Shown: piece after piece, positions 16,478 through 25,006 of the stretch
Layout of the letters: each line of letters opens with the position of its first letter
Numbering within the stretch: the stretch's first letter is position 1
Assembly: GCF_005145025.1 (NCBI RefSeq)
Contig: NZ_CP039697.1
Location: 124,001 to 188,000, forward strand
Direction of reading: 5' to 3'
DNA: 64,000 nt
Origin: Novosphingobium sp. EMRT-2
GTDB taxonomy: Bacteria > Pseudomonadota > Alphaproteobacteria > Sphingomonadales > Sphingomonadaceae
Translations under genes and position numbers: made by a program
The notes under the pieces: model-generated
The model's input: only the letters and a program-made list of their open reading frames with translations
The model's database searches: none
Told to the model about the DNA's origin: nothing

Positions 16478-18734
16478 TGAGCGAAAGTCCGAATGTGCGC
16501 GGGCGGATAACGCCGGTGATGATCGCCCCGCCCGGGTTCAATGGCAAGCCATTCGCGGCCAGCGCGCCGGTCGAGGTCTTGCCCTCCGCATTGGTCAGGT
16601 TGCGGATGTAGGCCTCTATGCCGAACTTTCCGAAATCCAGGCCCGCGCGCAAATCGACGGTGGCGTAGGAAGGAAGCTGGCGCTGACGGCCGTTGGCGGT
16701 GCGGAAAGTCGCGTCGAAGCTGCCGCTCTGCTTGGAGAGAAAGAGCAGCGAACCGCCGATGAACGCCTTGGTGCTCCCACTCAGTTCCCAGTCGTAATCG
16801 GAATTGAGCGAGATGGCATACTTGGGGGTGAACGGCAGTTGATCACCCTTGCGGCCGCCCACCAGCGCCGGCGCGTCCGCCTTGAGCTTGGCATCGGTGT
16901 AAGCGCCGTTGAACGAAACCACGAAGCCCTGAGTAGGCCGCATCGTCAGCGTGAATTCGGCGCCCTGGCTCTTCGCTCCCGCGCCGTTGATGTTCACCCC
17001 AAAACCGTTGACCACGGTCAGCAACTGGATCTTGTCCCAATCGATATGGAACACCGCCAGGTCCAGCCCGAGGCTGCGATCCACCGTTTCGCCCTTGAAG
17101 CCCGCTTCGTAGCTAACGGCCGTATCGGGATCGAAACTGGACGGCGTTCCCGCCGGGGCATTCGGCGCGATCACGTTGGGACCGCCCGGACGATACCCCT
17201 TGGCGACACGGGCATAGAGCGTCGCCCGGTCGCTGATCTTGAACTTGGGCGCCACCGAATAGGTGAACACGTTGTCGGACGAGCGCAGGTTGCTGTTGAC
17301 CGGCACATTGCCGGCGAGCACGCCGCTGGCCGCCTGGCTGGCGACCTGCTTGTTGTGGCTGTAGCGCCCGCCGAAATCGACGTCGAACATGGTGCCGAGA
17401 TGCAGGGTCAGGTTGGCGAAGCCCGCATATTCCTTGTATTTGGACTGCAGATCGACATGGCCCAGCACGAAGGGGAAAGCGATCGGTGTCGTAGTGCCCG
17501 GCGTATAGGCGGCGTAGTCCTGCAGCAGCAGGCCCTTTTCGTCGTTGTAATAGCCGCCGATCAACCAATCGAGGCTGTTTCCGACCGCACCGGCAAGGCG
17601 CAGTTCCTGCGTCCACTTGCGCGTGTTGACCTTCTGGTTGAGCACGAAATCGTTGGCCGGCGCGCCCAGCAATGCCTGCACGATGCCGCTGAGATTGAAC
17701 GTCGCGTCATCGCGGAAGGTCTGCTTCTGCGTGGCGTAGCTGGTCGCGCTGGTCAGCGTGGCGAAACCAAGGTCGGCGGTGATCGTGCCGCTGTAAACCC
17801 GGTAGTCGACATTGGTGAACTCGGGCGAGAACTGCGACTGGGTGGGGCGGCCATAGAGCGTGCGCAGCGTGGCCGGATCGCTCTCCACCGACGAATCCGC
17901 ATTGGCGCGAATGTTCTGGAGATAGGCTGTCAGACGGACGTCGAACATCTCGTTCGGCTTGAACAGCAGCGAGGCGCGGCCGCCATAGACCTTGGAATCG
18001 TTGATGTTGCGGGCGACGTCCGAGGTGACCGGGCTGGCGAACGACGTGCCCGAGGTGCCGATGGAATCGATCCAGCCGCCGTTCTTGTGGTAGAAGCCCG
18101 ATGCGCGGAACGCGAGCGTCTCGCCCAGCGGCAGGTTGATCATCGCGTTGCCGTGGTACGACATCGCGCCGCCCTTGGTCGCCTCCGCCGCGCCGCGCAC
18201 CGCGCCTTCGGTGGCGCCAAGCTTGGGCGCGTTGGTGACGTACTTGATGAGCCCGCCCAGCGTGGAGGCGCCATAGAGCGTGCCCTGCGGCCCGCGCAGC
18301 ACTTCGACGCGCGCGATGTCGAAAGTATCGAAATCGCCGGCCAGAACCGCGCCGTTGGCCAGAGCCGTCGACGAGCCGAAGGGCGTTTCGTCGACATAGA
18401 CGCCCACGGTGGAGGCTACGCCGCCGGTGTTGAGGCCACGCAGCACCAGACGGCCCGCGCCCGGCGTGGCCTGGTTGAGCTGAAGCCCCGGGACGTGGTT
18501 GAGAAAGTCCTGGAAGTTGTTGGCCTGCGACCGTTCGAGGAGGTCGCCCGAAACCACCGAGATCGATTGCGGAACGTCGATCAGGGTCTGTTCGCGCTTC
18601 TGCGCGGTCACGACGATTTCATCGTCGCCGAACGAGCCCTTGTCGGAATCGGTCGCCGACTGCGCGAGGGCCGGGCCGGATGCGATGGCCGCCAGGCAAG
18701 CGGTCATCAGCAGGGTGGTGCGAGCTGGTCTCAT
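16464..18734 (-). CDS. TonB-dependent outer-membrane receptor
   Basis: 756 residues: signal peptide (ACLAAIASGPALAQ), plug domain starting DEIVVTAQKREQTLIDVPQSI, with VPGLQLNQATPGAGRLVLRG and VGVYVDETPFG, then a long beta-barrel ending in Leu-Ser-Leu-Ser-Ala-Gln-Tyr, aromatic as expected for outer-membrane insertion. No STN signalling domain. The iron-complex style is typical of sphingomonad receptors, but the operon points to peptides or acyl-amino acids as ligand. GGGAGG precedes the ATG. It heads the operon with the DgcN-like, YkvI-like and serine-hydrolase genes. Confidence 0.92.
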   Translation of the reverse strand: MRPARTTLLMTACLAAIASGPALAQSATDSDKGSFGDDEIVVTAQKREQTLIDVPQSISVVSGDLLERSQANNFQDFLNHVPGLQLNQATPGAGRLVLRGLNTGGVASTVGVYVDETPFGSSTALANGAVLAGDFDTFDIARVEVLRGPQGTLYGASTLGGLIKYVTNAPKLGATEGAVRGAAEATKGGAMSYHGNAMINLPLGETLAFRASGFYHKNGGWIDSIGTSGTSFASPVTSDVARNINDSKVYGGRASLLFKPNEMFDVRLTAYLQNIRANADSSVESDPATLRTLYGRPTQSQFSPEFTNVDYRVYSGTITADLGFATLTSATSYATQKQTFRDDATFNLSGIVQALLGAPANDFVLNQKVNTRKWTQELRLAGAVGNSLDWLIGGYYNDEKGLLLQDYAAYTPGTTTPIAFPFVLGHVDLQSKYKEYAGFANLTLHLGTMFDVDFGGRYSHNKQVASQAASGVLAGNVPVNSNLRSSDNVFTYSVAPKFKISDRATLYARVAKGYRPGGPNVIAPNAPAGTPSSFDPDTAVSYEAGFKGETVDRSLGLDLAVFHIDWDKIQLLTVVNGFGVNINGAGAKSQGAEFTLTMRPTQGFVVSFNGAYTDAKLKADAPALVGGRKGDQLPFTPKYAISLNSDYDWELSGSTKAFIGGSLLFLSKQSGSFDATFRTANGRQRQLPSYATVDLRAGLDFGKFGIEAYIRNLTNAEGKTSTGALAANGLPLNPGGAIITGVIRPRTFGLSLSAQY

Positions 18735-18823
18735 GGTATTCCTCCCGGTTTCGGGTCCGTTGGGACAAGGCGTGCCGGAAGGGCCACTTCCCCCAAGGCC
18801 TTCCGACGCGCCGCGTGATATTG

Positions 18824-18856
18824 TTATCCTGATAAGGACGTTATTGTCTCAATAAG
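18824..18856 (-). promoter_or_regulatory. Promoter/operator of the TonB-DgcN operon
   Basis: On the plus strand TTATCCTGAT (18824-18833) is followed 17 bases later by AATAAG (18851-18856); exactly this arrangement recurs at 23243-23275 before the other half of the cluster. It includes two dyads, TTATC-CT-GATAA and TTATTG-TCT-CAATAA. Read on the minus strand, TTGAGA and GATAAC could be the -35 and -10. Likely bound by the HTH-cupin regulator. Confidence 0.5.
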
Positions 18857-18863
18857 AAAACTG

Positions 18864-20153
18864 TCAATCCATTTCGATCGGTCCGTTCCTAATCCGCGCT
18901 GACCGTTGCTCGATCGCCTCGGTCGGCGCGCTCAGCAGACGCAGGAGCAGGGCGGACAGGCAGGCTAGCCCGGCAAGGACGAGGAAAAACGGTGCCGGAG
19001 CGAGGCGGCTCCACAACGTGCCGACCACGCCGGCGCTGAGGCTGCCAGTGAAAGTGATGAAAAACCACGCCGCAACGGTGGTCGCGCCAAGGCTCAGCGG
19101 CGCCAGGCGGGCAAACAGGCCAAGGCCCGTCGGCAGGATAAACAGTTCGCCGAACGTGAAAATCAGGAAGAATGCGGCAAGCCATATCCAGTTGGCCCGC
19201 GCTGGGCCGCTCGTCCAGGCGATCGTGGCAAGCATCGTGTAGGCGCCGGCGACGATCAATGCGCCCATCGCCATGCGGTGCAGGGGCGCGGCATCGCCAC
19301 CGCCTTCGGCCCGGCGACGCCAGAAGTGGAGAAGGGGCGGGGTCAGCAGCATGACGAACAGCGGATTGAGCGACTGGAACCAGGTCATCGGCACGGCAAG
19401 GCTGCCAACGCTCCGGTCGATTCCGCTGTCGGCCCACAGGGCAACGGTGTTGCCCACCTGTTCGTAGGCGGAGCGGAACAGCGTTACCGCCAGACCAATG
19501 CCGAGCAGGACCGCCGCCACTTTGGGATCGAACACGATCGGCTGCGCTTCTGTCCTGTGCGTGGGCTTGCGTTCGGGCGGCAGGTGGCGCTGGCCGGACA
19601 GGTAGATCACCAGCCCCAGGCCCATCCCGATCCCCGCGACGCCGAAGCCGTAATGCCAGCCATAGACCTCGCCCAGCGTGCCGCAGATCAGCGGCGCCAG
19701 AAAGCCGCCGATATTGATGCCCACGTAATAGACATTGTACGCCCAGCCACGGCGTTGATCGTCGGGCTTGTAGAGGTCGCCAACCTGGCTTGGCAGGCAC
19801 GGCAGGAACAGGCCGTTCCCGATCGCGATAGTGGCGAGCGCGCCATAGAACAGCGGCTCGAAGGTCATCATGAAGTGGCCGGCGCACATGATCCCGCCGC
19901 CCAGCATGATCGCCCGGCGCTTGCCGAGCAGGCGGTCGGCGATCAGCCCGCCGAGGATCGGGGTGAAATAGGCGCCGGCGGTGTACGTGCCGTAGATGAA
20001 CGACGCGTGCGCCTGACCCAGCATGAGCTGCTTGGTCATGTAATAGACCAGCAGAGCGCGCATACCGTAGTACGAGAACTGCTCCCACATGTTGGTGAGG
20101 AACAAGACCGTCAGCCCGCGCGGCTGCCCGAACCAGGTCTGTTCCGGCATCAT
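18864..20153 (-). CDS. POT-family oligopeptide transporter
   Basis: 429 residues, about 12-14 membrane helices. Helix 1 shows NMWEQFSYYGMRALLVYYMT, the POT signature region, but the canonical ExxERFxYY reads NxxEQFxYY: the first Glu is Asn and the Arg is Gln. Other POT hallmarks are GGLIADRLLGKRRAI and GINIGGFLAPLI. POT carriers import di- and tripeptides with protons. The start overlaps the DgcA-like stop in an ATGATGA, so translation is probably coupled. The altered motif may change proton coupling or substrate charge. Confidence 0.85.
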   Translation of the reverse strand: MMPEQTWFGQPRGLTVLFLTNMWEQFSYYGMRALLVYYMTKQLMLGQAHASFIYGTYTAGAYFTPILGGLIADRLLGKRRAIMLGGGIMCAGHFMMTFEPLFYGALATIAIGNGLFLPCLPSQVGDLYKPDDQRRGWAYNVYYVGINIGGFLAPLICGTLGEVYGWHYGFGVAGIGMGLGLVIYLSGQRHLPPERKPTHRTEAQPIVFDPKVAAVLLGIGLAVTLFRSAYEQVGNTVALWADSGIDRSVGSLAVPMTWFQSLNPLFVMLLTPPLLHFWRRRAEGGGDAAPLHRMAMGALIVAGAYTMLATIAWTSGPARANWIWLAAFFLIFTFGELFILPTGLGLFARLAPLSLGATTVAAWFFITFTGSLSAGVVGTLWSRLAPAPFFLVLAGLACLSALLLRLLSAPTEAIEQRSARIRNGPIEMD

Positions 20154-21160
20154 GCGGTGACGGGCGCGCCCGATCCCCACACCGCAGGGCCAGCGAAGAT
20201 ATCGCCGTTGGCGTAGGTGACGCCCGGCTCCCGGTCGCGGGCGAGAAAGGTCGGCCCATCAAGGTCGACGACATCGCAGAGCTGGCCCAGGACGAAGCCC
20301 GGTGCCATCGCCAGACTGGTGCCGACCATGTTGCCGACCATCACGTCTAGGCCAAGCGCGCGCGCCTTTTCGGCCATCAGCAGGCCCTCCGTCAGCCCGC
20401 CGCACTTGTCGAGCTTGATGTTCACGACCTGATAACGGCCGACCGCACCGGGGATGTCGTCGAGCGAGAGAATGCTCTCGTCGCCAGCGATCGGCACGGG
20501 CGAGGCGAGGCCTTCGAGATCGGCCTCGCATCCGCGCGCGACCGGTTGTTCGAGCAGCGAAACCCCTTCGGCGACCAGCACTTCGATCAGCGGCTCAAGA
20601 TCGGCCGCCGCAAAGCCCTGGTTCCCGTCCACCCCCAGCCAGACATCAGGCCGCGCCGCCCGGATCGCCCGCACTCTCGCGCCGTCTAGGTCCAGATCGC
20701 CGGTGAGCTTGACCTTGATCGCGCTGGCGTCGGCGTAGTTCGCAGCCCCGCGCGCCATCACATCGGGTGTATCCGCGCCGAGCGTGAAGGTCGTCCGCAG
20801 GGCGCGCGGGCTGGACTGCCCGGCAAGCTGCCAGACCGGAATACCGGCCCGGTTCGCTTCGAGTTCCCAAAGCGCGCAGTCCACCGCGTTGCGCGCTCCG
20901 CCCGGGGGCATGATCGCGCGCAGTTCCTCGCGCCCGATCCCGCTTTCGATCGCAGACCGCGCCGCCGCGATGCCGGCGAGCATATGGGGAACGTCATCGC
21001 CCAGGAAGAACACGCCGCCGCCTTCGCCGCGCCCGGTGTGTTCGCCATCGTCCAGAGTGACGACGATCACCTCGGAGCACTCGAACACGTGGCCCGCAAT
21101 GCGGAATGGTTGCGCCAGCCGCAGCGTCTCGGTCGCGACCGTGAGCGTGAGAGCGGCCAT
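20150..21160 (-). CDS. dgcA: Enolase-superfamily epimerase (DgcA / dipeptide epimerase-like)
   Basis: 336 residues. Muconate-lactonising-type barrel with catalytic KVK (near residue 149), metal ligands Asp in GVDGNQGF, Glu in LLEQPV and Asp in AGDES, and the second catalytic Lys in NIKLDKCGG near 247. This is the two-lysine layout of L-Ala-D/L-Glu epimerases and of DgcA, which inverts N-acyl-D-glutamate. The two cannot be separated by eye; the DgcN-like partner favours DgcA, the POT carrier and serine hydrolases favour a dipeptide substrate. Coupled by ATGA overlaps to both neighbours. Confidence 0.85.
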   Translation of the reverse strand: MAALTLTVATETLRLAQPFRIAGHVFECSEVIVVTLDDGEHTGRGEGGGVFFLGDDVPHMLAGIAAARSAIESGIGREELRAIMPPGGARNAVDCALWELEANRAGIPVWQLAGQSSPRALRTTFTLGADTPDVMARGAANYADASAIKVKLTGDLDLDGARVRAIRAARPDVWLGVDGNQGFAAADLEPLIEVLVAEGVSLLEQPVARGCEADLEGLASPVPIAGDESILSLDDIPGAVGRYQVVNIKLDKCGGLTEGLLMAEKARALGLDVMVGNMVGTSLAMAPGFVLGQLCDVVDLDGPTFLARDREPGVTYANGDIFAGPAVWGSGAPVTA

Positions 21161-23157
21161 CAGTAGGCCACCGTCATCGCCACCAGCCCGAAGGTGACCG
21201 CGAAGTAGAGCACCATCAGCGAGGCCAGCAGCAGCAGCACCGCCCAAAGCTTGCTGAACCAGCCGCGCTTGCCCTTCCACGTTTGCCAGGCATACCAGGC
21301 GGCGATCGGCACGGCGCCGAAGAACGCGATCAGGCCAAGGATTTGCAATGCCCACAGCCAGGGGTCCAGCCCACCCGCCAGGAAGCTCGCGCTTTCCAGC
21401 AGGAGCGAGAAGGCCACGACCCAGCCGATCAGCACGGCAACGGATGTCGCGCTGACGATGCGCACCGCCCGATAGGCCTTGAGAGCACCCCGTTCCAGCC
21501 CAAACGCCGCCTTGTAGCGCCGCCGCGTGAACCAGCCCCATGGCCAGGCGATCAGCGTCAGCACGAGAACGCCAAGGCTGGCATAGAGCGCCGGCAAGAC
21601 CCACGTGGCCGAGCGGCTGGCGGGCACGCGATCGAACACTTCGAACGGGGAAAAGAAGTCCATCGACCAGCGGACGACCTTGCCGTCCACCACCTTGGCG
21701 GAAAGGCGGTCGTGCCCGAACTTGTCGCGCCAGAGGAAGGGGGCGATCTCGACCCATTCGCGCGGCCGTCCGTTCGGCCCTTTCAGGCCCGGAATGACCA
21801 GTTCGCCCTTGTCGTTGGTCGCGACTTTGAACTGGCCGAGCAGGTTCACGACGGAGAAGTAGTTGGTCTGCCACCGGCGGCTCGCATCCCAGTTGCCCGC
21901 CATCATCTTCGCGTGTTCTTTCGCCGTCGCGGCATCGACGCGCCCGTCGGCCGGGCCGGCATAGGGCAGGTAGCGGTCGGCGAAATCCATGAATAGCGCG
22001 TTGCGCAGGTCGCCCGAAGCGCCCTGGCGCCCACCGCTGTTGAACGAGACGTAGAAGCCGATTCCGTCCTTCATGAACAGGTGCAGCGCGGTGTGGAAGG
22101 CCTCGGTATCGCCCAGATGGCCGATGACTTCGCGCCCGTTCACGTTGGTTTCGAAGAACCCGAGTTCCATGCGGTTAAGCGGCGGCACCAGCGAGAAAGG
22201 GTCCACCTTGGCAAGCGGGCTGTCGTGCATCATGTCCGCCGTCTCCGGCTTCAGGATGCGCTGGCCGTCGATCTCGCCACGCTGCAGGTGCGCGATCATG
22301 AAGCGGCCCATGTCGGTGCCCGATGCGGAAAGCGATCCGGCCGGCCACGGCCCCAGAATCTCGAAGCCCTCGGTCGGCTTGCCGTCCTTGTAGCCAACTG
22401 ACATGTCGGGCACGAGCCGCTGCGGCAGGGGCTGACGCATGGACGACTGGTGCATCCCGACCGGGCCAAGCACGTGCCTCTCCGTATAGGCGAAGAAGTC
22501 CTCGCCCGAGGTGCGCTGTACGATATAGCCGGCAAGGGCGGTGCCCCAATTCGAATAGGCCGGGGTTGAACCCGGCGCGAAGATGCGCGCGGGAACGGCG
22601 CGCTTCAGGTAATCCCCCAGCGGCATGTCCCACTTCTTGTCGTAGAAGATGATGCCTTTGCCGGTTTCCTCGAAGCCGCCGGTGTGCGTCATCAGCTGGC
22701 GCATCGTTATCTGCTTGCCGTGGTAGGGGGGAATCCGGAAATCGAGATAGGCGTTGACGTCGCGGTCCAGGTCGATCTTGCCCTGTTCGACCTGCTGCAT
22801 CACCGCGGTCCAGGTCACCAGCTTCGACACCGAGCCGGGGCGGAACAGCGTGCGCTCGGGATCGACCGGCTTGCGCGCGGCCACGTCGGCATAGCCGAAC
22901 CCGCGCGCGGTCAGGATCTTGCCGTCCTTGACCACGGTTACCACCGCGCCGGGAATGTCTCCGTTGCGCAGCGCCTGCGGCATATAGCCATCAAGCCAGG
23001 TATCCACATCCGATTTGGTGAGCACGGCCGGCGCCGGTTGCGCCGTTGGTTGCGACGCGCCCGCCCCGACAGCGGGGGAGGGAGCCTGTCCCTGGATCAA
23101 CCCACCGCCGCACAGCAGCAAAAGTCCGCCGACGATGGCCTTGCGCCATGTTCGCAT
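21160..23157 (-). CDS. Membrane-anchored serine beta-lactamase-like hydrolase
   Basis: 665 residues. After a signal or anchor segment and a Pro/Ala-rich linker comes a class C beta-lactamase fold: SVSK near residue 108 (nucleophile Ser and Lys), YSN near 202 and HLG as third motif. The C-terminal ~150 residues contain four hydrophobic segments, so the catalytic domain is tethered in the periplasm. Relatives are D-aminopeptidases, DD-peptidases and esterases. As first gene of the operon with the epimerase and peptide carrier, it probably trims D-residue-containing peptides before uptake. Not a proven resistance gene. Confidence 0.82.
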   Translation of the reverse strand: MRTWRKAIVGGLLLLCGGGLIQGQAPSPAVGAGASQPTAQPAPAVLTKSDVDTWLDGYMPQALRNGDIPGAVVTVVKDGKILTARGFGYADVAARKPVDPERTLFRPGSVSKLVTWTAVMQQVEQGKIDLDRDVNAYLDFRIPPYHGKQITMRQLMTHTGGFEETGKGIIFYDKKWDMPLGDYLKRAVPARIFAPGSTPAYSNWGTALAGYIVQRTSGEDFFAYTERHVLGPVGMHQSSMRQPLPQRLVPDMSVGYKDGKPTEGFEILGPWPAGSLSASGTDMGRFMIAHLQRGEIDGQRILKPETADMMHDSPLAKVDPFSLVPPLNRMELGFFETNVNGREVIGHLGDTEAFHTALHLFMKDGIGFYVSFNSGGRQGASGDLRNALFMDFADRYLPYAGPADGRVDAATAKEHAKMMAGNWDASRRWQTNYFSVVNLLGQFKVATNDKGELVIPGLKGPNGRPREWVEIAPFLWRDKFGHDRLSAKVVDGKVVRWSMDFFSPFEVFDRVPASRSATWVLPALYASLGVLVLTLIAWPWGWFTRRRYKAAFGLERGALKAYRAVRIVSATSVAVLIGWVVAFSLLLESASFLAGGLDPWLWALQILGLIAFFGAVPIAAWYAWQTWKGKRGWFSKLWAVLLLLASLMVLYFAVTFGLVAMTVAY

Positions 23158-23242
23158 GATCCTGAACTCCCTTGATGCTCACCGGGATTGCTCTGGCCAC
23201 GCCAGACCAGTACAGTGTGCAAATGCTCCAATTGGGATTACA

Positions 23243-23275
23243 TTATCCTGATTGGAAAATCAGTCAACGAATAAG
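23243..23275 (-). promoter_or_regulatory. Promoter/operator in the divergent regulator-hydrolase interval
   Basis: TTATCCTGAT (23243-23252), 17 bases, AATAAG (23270-23275) repeats the element at 18824-18856. A dyad CTGATT-GGAA-AATCAG overlaps it (23248-23263). On the minus strand, TTGACT and TAATGT 16 bases apart make a plausible promoter for the serine hydrolase operon, with the repeated element over the -10. The regulator gene starts 10 bases beyond, so the site could also control its own expression. Confidence 0.55.
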
Positions 23276-23285
23276 GATCGTCCGA

Positions 23286-23972
23286 ATGTCCGCAGCTACT
23301 CCCACACTCGGCGCGCTTGTTCGGGGATTGCGCAGCCGTAACGGGTGGACGCTCAAGCAAATGAGCGAGAAGGCGGGCATTCCGGTCTCCACCTTGTCGA
23401 AGGTGGAACACGACCGGCTTACGCTGACCTATGATAAGCTGCAGCAGATCAGCCAGCGGCTTGGCCTGCGGATGTCCGAACTGTTCGCCGAAAGCAGCCG
23501 CGATGAAACGCCCGCCGCGCAGGTGACCGCGCGGCGCAGCAAGGGTCTGCTCGACGAGGCGCTGCGCGTCGAAACGCCCAATTACGATTACTATTATCTC
23601 TGCACCGAACTGCGGCGGAAGCGCATGATCCCGGCCATCACCAAGATCCGCGCCAAGACGCTCGAACAGTTCGGCGATCTCGTGCGCCACGCGGGCGAGG
23701 AATTCGTCTATGTGGTTCGTGGTAGCGTAGTGGTCGTGACGGAGTTCTACGACGCGATGGTGTTGCACGAGGGCGAATCGCTCTACATCGATTCCAGTAT
23801 GGGGCACGCCTATCTCGCCGCGGAAGGCTGCGACGAGGCCGAGGTGCTCGGCGTGATGTCAAGCAGCGATGCCGAACTGCTGGATTCGCTGCTCGACATT
23901 CACGAAGAACAGCTAGGCGGCGCGCCCGAGAAGCGGCAATCCCGCAAGGCCATGGCTTTGCCGCGCCTCTAG
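23286..23972 (+). CDS. XRE-type HTH regulator with C-terminal cupin
   Basis: 228 residues from ATG 23286 (AAGGAT upstream). Residues about 7-62 form a Cro/CI-type helix-turn-helix (LRSRNGWTLKQMSEKAG then STLSKVEHDRLTLT); residues about 120-200 form a cupin barrel (HAGEEFVYVVRGSVVV, LHEGESLYIDSSMGHAYLA) expected to bind a small ligand. HTH-cupin proteins often control amino-acid or amine catabolism. It diverges from the serine-hydrolase/DgcA/POT operon and its presumed site recurs before the TonB operon, so it probably controls both. Confidence 0.88.
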   Translation: MSAATPTLGALVRGLRSRNGWTLKQMSEKAGIPVSTLSKVEHDRLTLTYDKLQQISQRLGLRMSELFAESSRDETPAAQVTARRSKGLLDEALRVETPNYDYYYLCTELRRKRMIPAITKIRAKTLEQFGDLVRHAGEEFVYVVRGSVVVVTEFYDAMVLHEGESLYIDSSMGHAYLAAEGCDEAEVLGVMSSSDAELLDSLLDIHEEQLGGAPEKRQSRKAMALPRL

Positions 23973-24192
23973 AGGTTTCGGCCGGATGGAAACGGGCCTT
24001 GGCGCCGGTCCCGCACAACATCGATAAAGTTGATAATAGAGATTATGTAAAATAAGACGTCCGCACGGATGCGAACCACTATCGTTGCGCGACGCGCTTG
24101 TATCCGCCATCGTTGCCGGTATCGGACGAAGACTGGGCGGGCGGTAGGACAACAGGAGCCGGCCATCGAGCCGGGGAACGAGAGGATAGCGC

Positions 24193-24972
24193 ATGAAGAC
24201 TGAGTTCGATGGCGTCACGATCACCACGCAGGATGCCGTCGCGATCGTCAGCTTTTCGCGCCCGCCGCTCAACTATTTCGATGTCGATCTGATCAACACG
24301 CTGGCGGACGCGCTGGAGGAAATCGATCGTGCCGACGATCTGCGCGCCGTCCTGCTGCGCTCCGAAGGCAAGGTCTTCTGCGCCGGCGCGAGCTTTTCCG
24401 GCCGCGAAGGGTCTGGCCAGGGCGAACTGGCCGATCCGGGCGATCTCTATCGCCAGGCGGTCCGCTTGTTCCGGACGCGCAAACCCATCGTTGTCGCGGT
24501 TCAGGGTGCGGCCATTGGCGGAGGGCTTGGCCTCGCCATGGTGGGCGATTTCCGGATTGCGGCGGAAGACGCCCGGTTCGCCGGGAATTTCGTCAAGATC
24601 GGCATCCATCCCGGCTTCGGGCTGACCCATATTCTGCCGCGCGTGATCGGCCATCAGAACACCGCGAAGCTGTTCTACACCGGCCGCCGATACACCGGAG
24701 CCGAAGCCGCGGCCATGGGCCTGGTGGACGAGGTGGTGCCCGCCGAGCACCTGGCGAAAGCCGCCCTCGCCTTTGCCACCGAGATCGCCGAAGGCGCGCC
24801 GCTCGCGGTCGAAGCCACGCGCGCCACGCTGCGCCACGGGCTTGCCGATGCGGTGGCCGCGCAGACCGAACGGGAATGCCGCGAACAGATCACGCTGTTC
24901 GCCAGCGCGGACTTCAAGGAAGGCGTGCAGGCGGTCGCCGAACGCCGGCCGGGCCGCTGGCAGCGGCGCTAA
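24193..24972 (+). CDS. Crotonase-fold protein lacking both hydratase glutamates
   Basis: 259 residues of enoyl-CoA hydratase/isomerase superfamily type: CoA/oxyanion region GKVFCAGASFSG, then VQGAAIGGGLGLAMVGDF and FAGNFVKIGIHPGFGLTHILPR. In active hydratases the two glutamates sit in GGGCELAM and FGQPEIxLG; here those positions are Gly and Phe. Hydration of enoyl-CoA by the normal mechanism is therefore unlikely; isomerase, thioesterase or other crotonase chemistry remains possible. It stands alone between the HTH-cupin regulator and the convergent efflux operon, with an AT-rich leader (24020-24056). Confidence 0.85.
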   Translation: MKTEFDGVTITTQDAVAIVSFSRPPLNYFDVDLINTLADALEEIDRADDLRAVLLRSEGKVFCAGASFSGREGSGQGELADPGDLYRQAVRLFRTRKPIVVAVQGAAIGGGLGLAMVGDFRIAAEDARFAGNFVKIGIHPGFGLTHILPRVIGHQNTAKLFYTGRRYTGAEAAAMGLVDEVVPAEHLAKAALAFATEIAEGAPLAVEATRATLRHGLADAVAAQTERECREQITLFASADFKEGVQAVAERRPGRWQRR

Positions 24973-25006
24973 GCCACAGGCGTCCACGCTGGCCACATGG
25001 CCCGCG

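Noticed and set aside
16434..18818. 794-codon plus-strand ORF opposite the TonB receptor
   Set aside because: It is Arg/Gly/Gln-rich with no domain pattern; the minus strand encodes a full TonB receptor with signal peptide, plug and aromatic C-terminus.
21160..23157. Beta-lactamase resistance gene
   Set aside because: SxxK, YSN and HLG show the fold only; the membrane domain and operon with peptide and epimerase genes point to peptide or ester hydrolysis.
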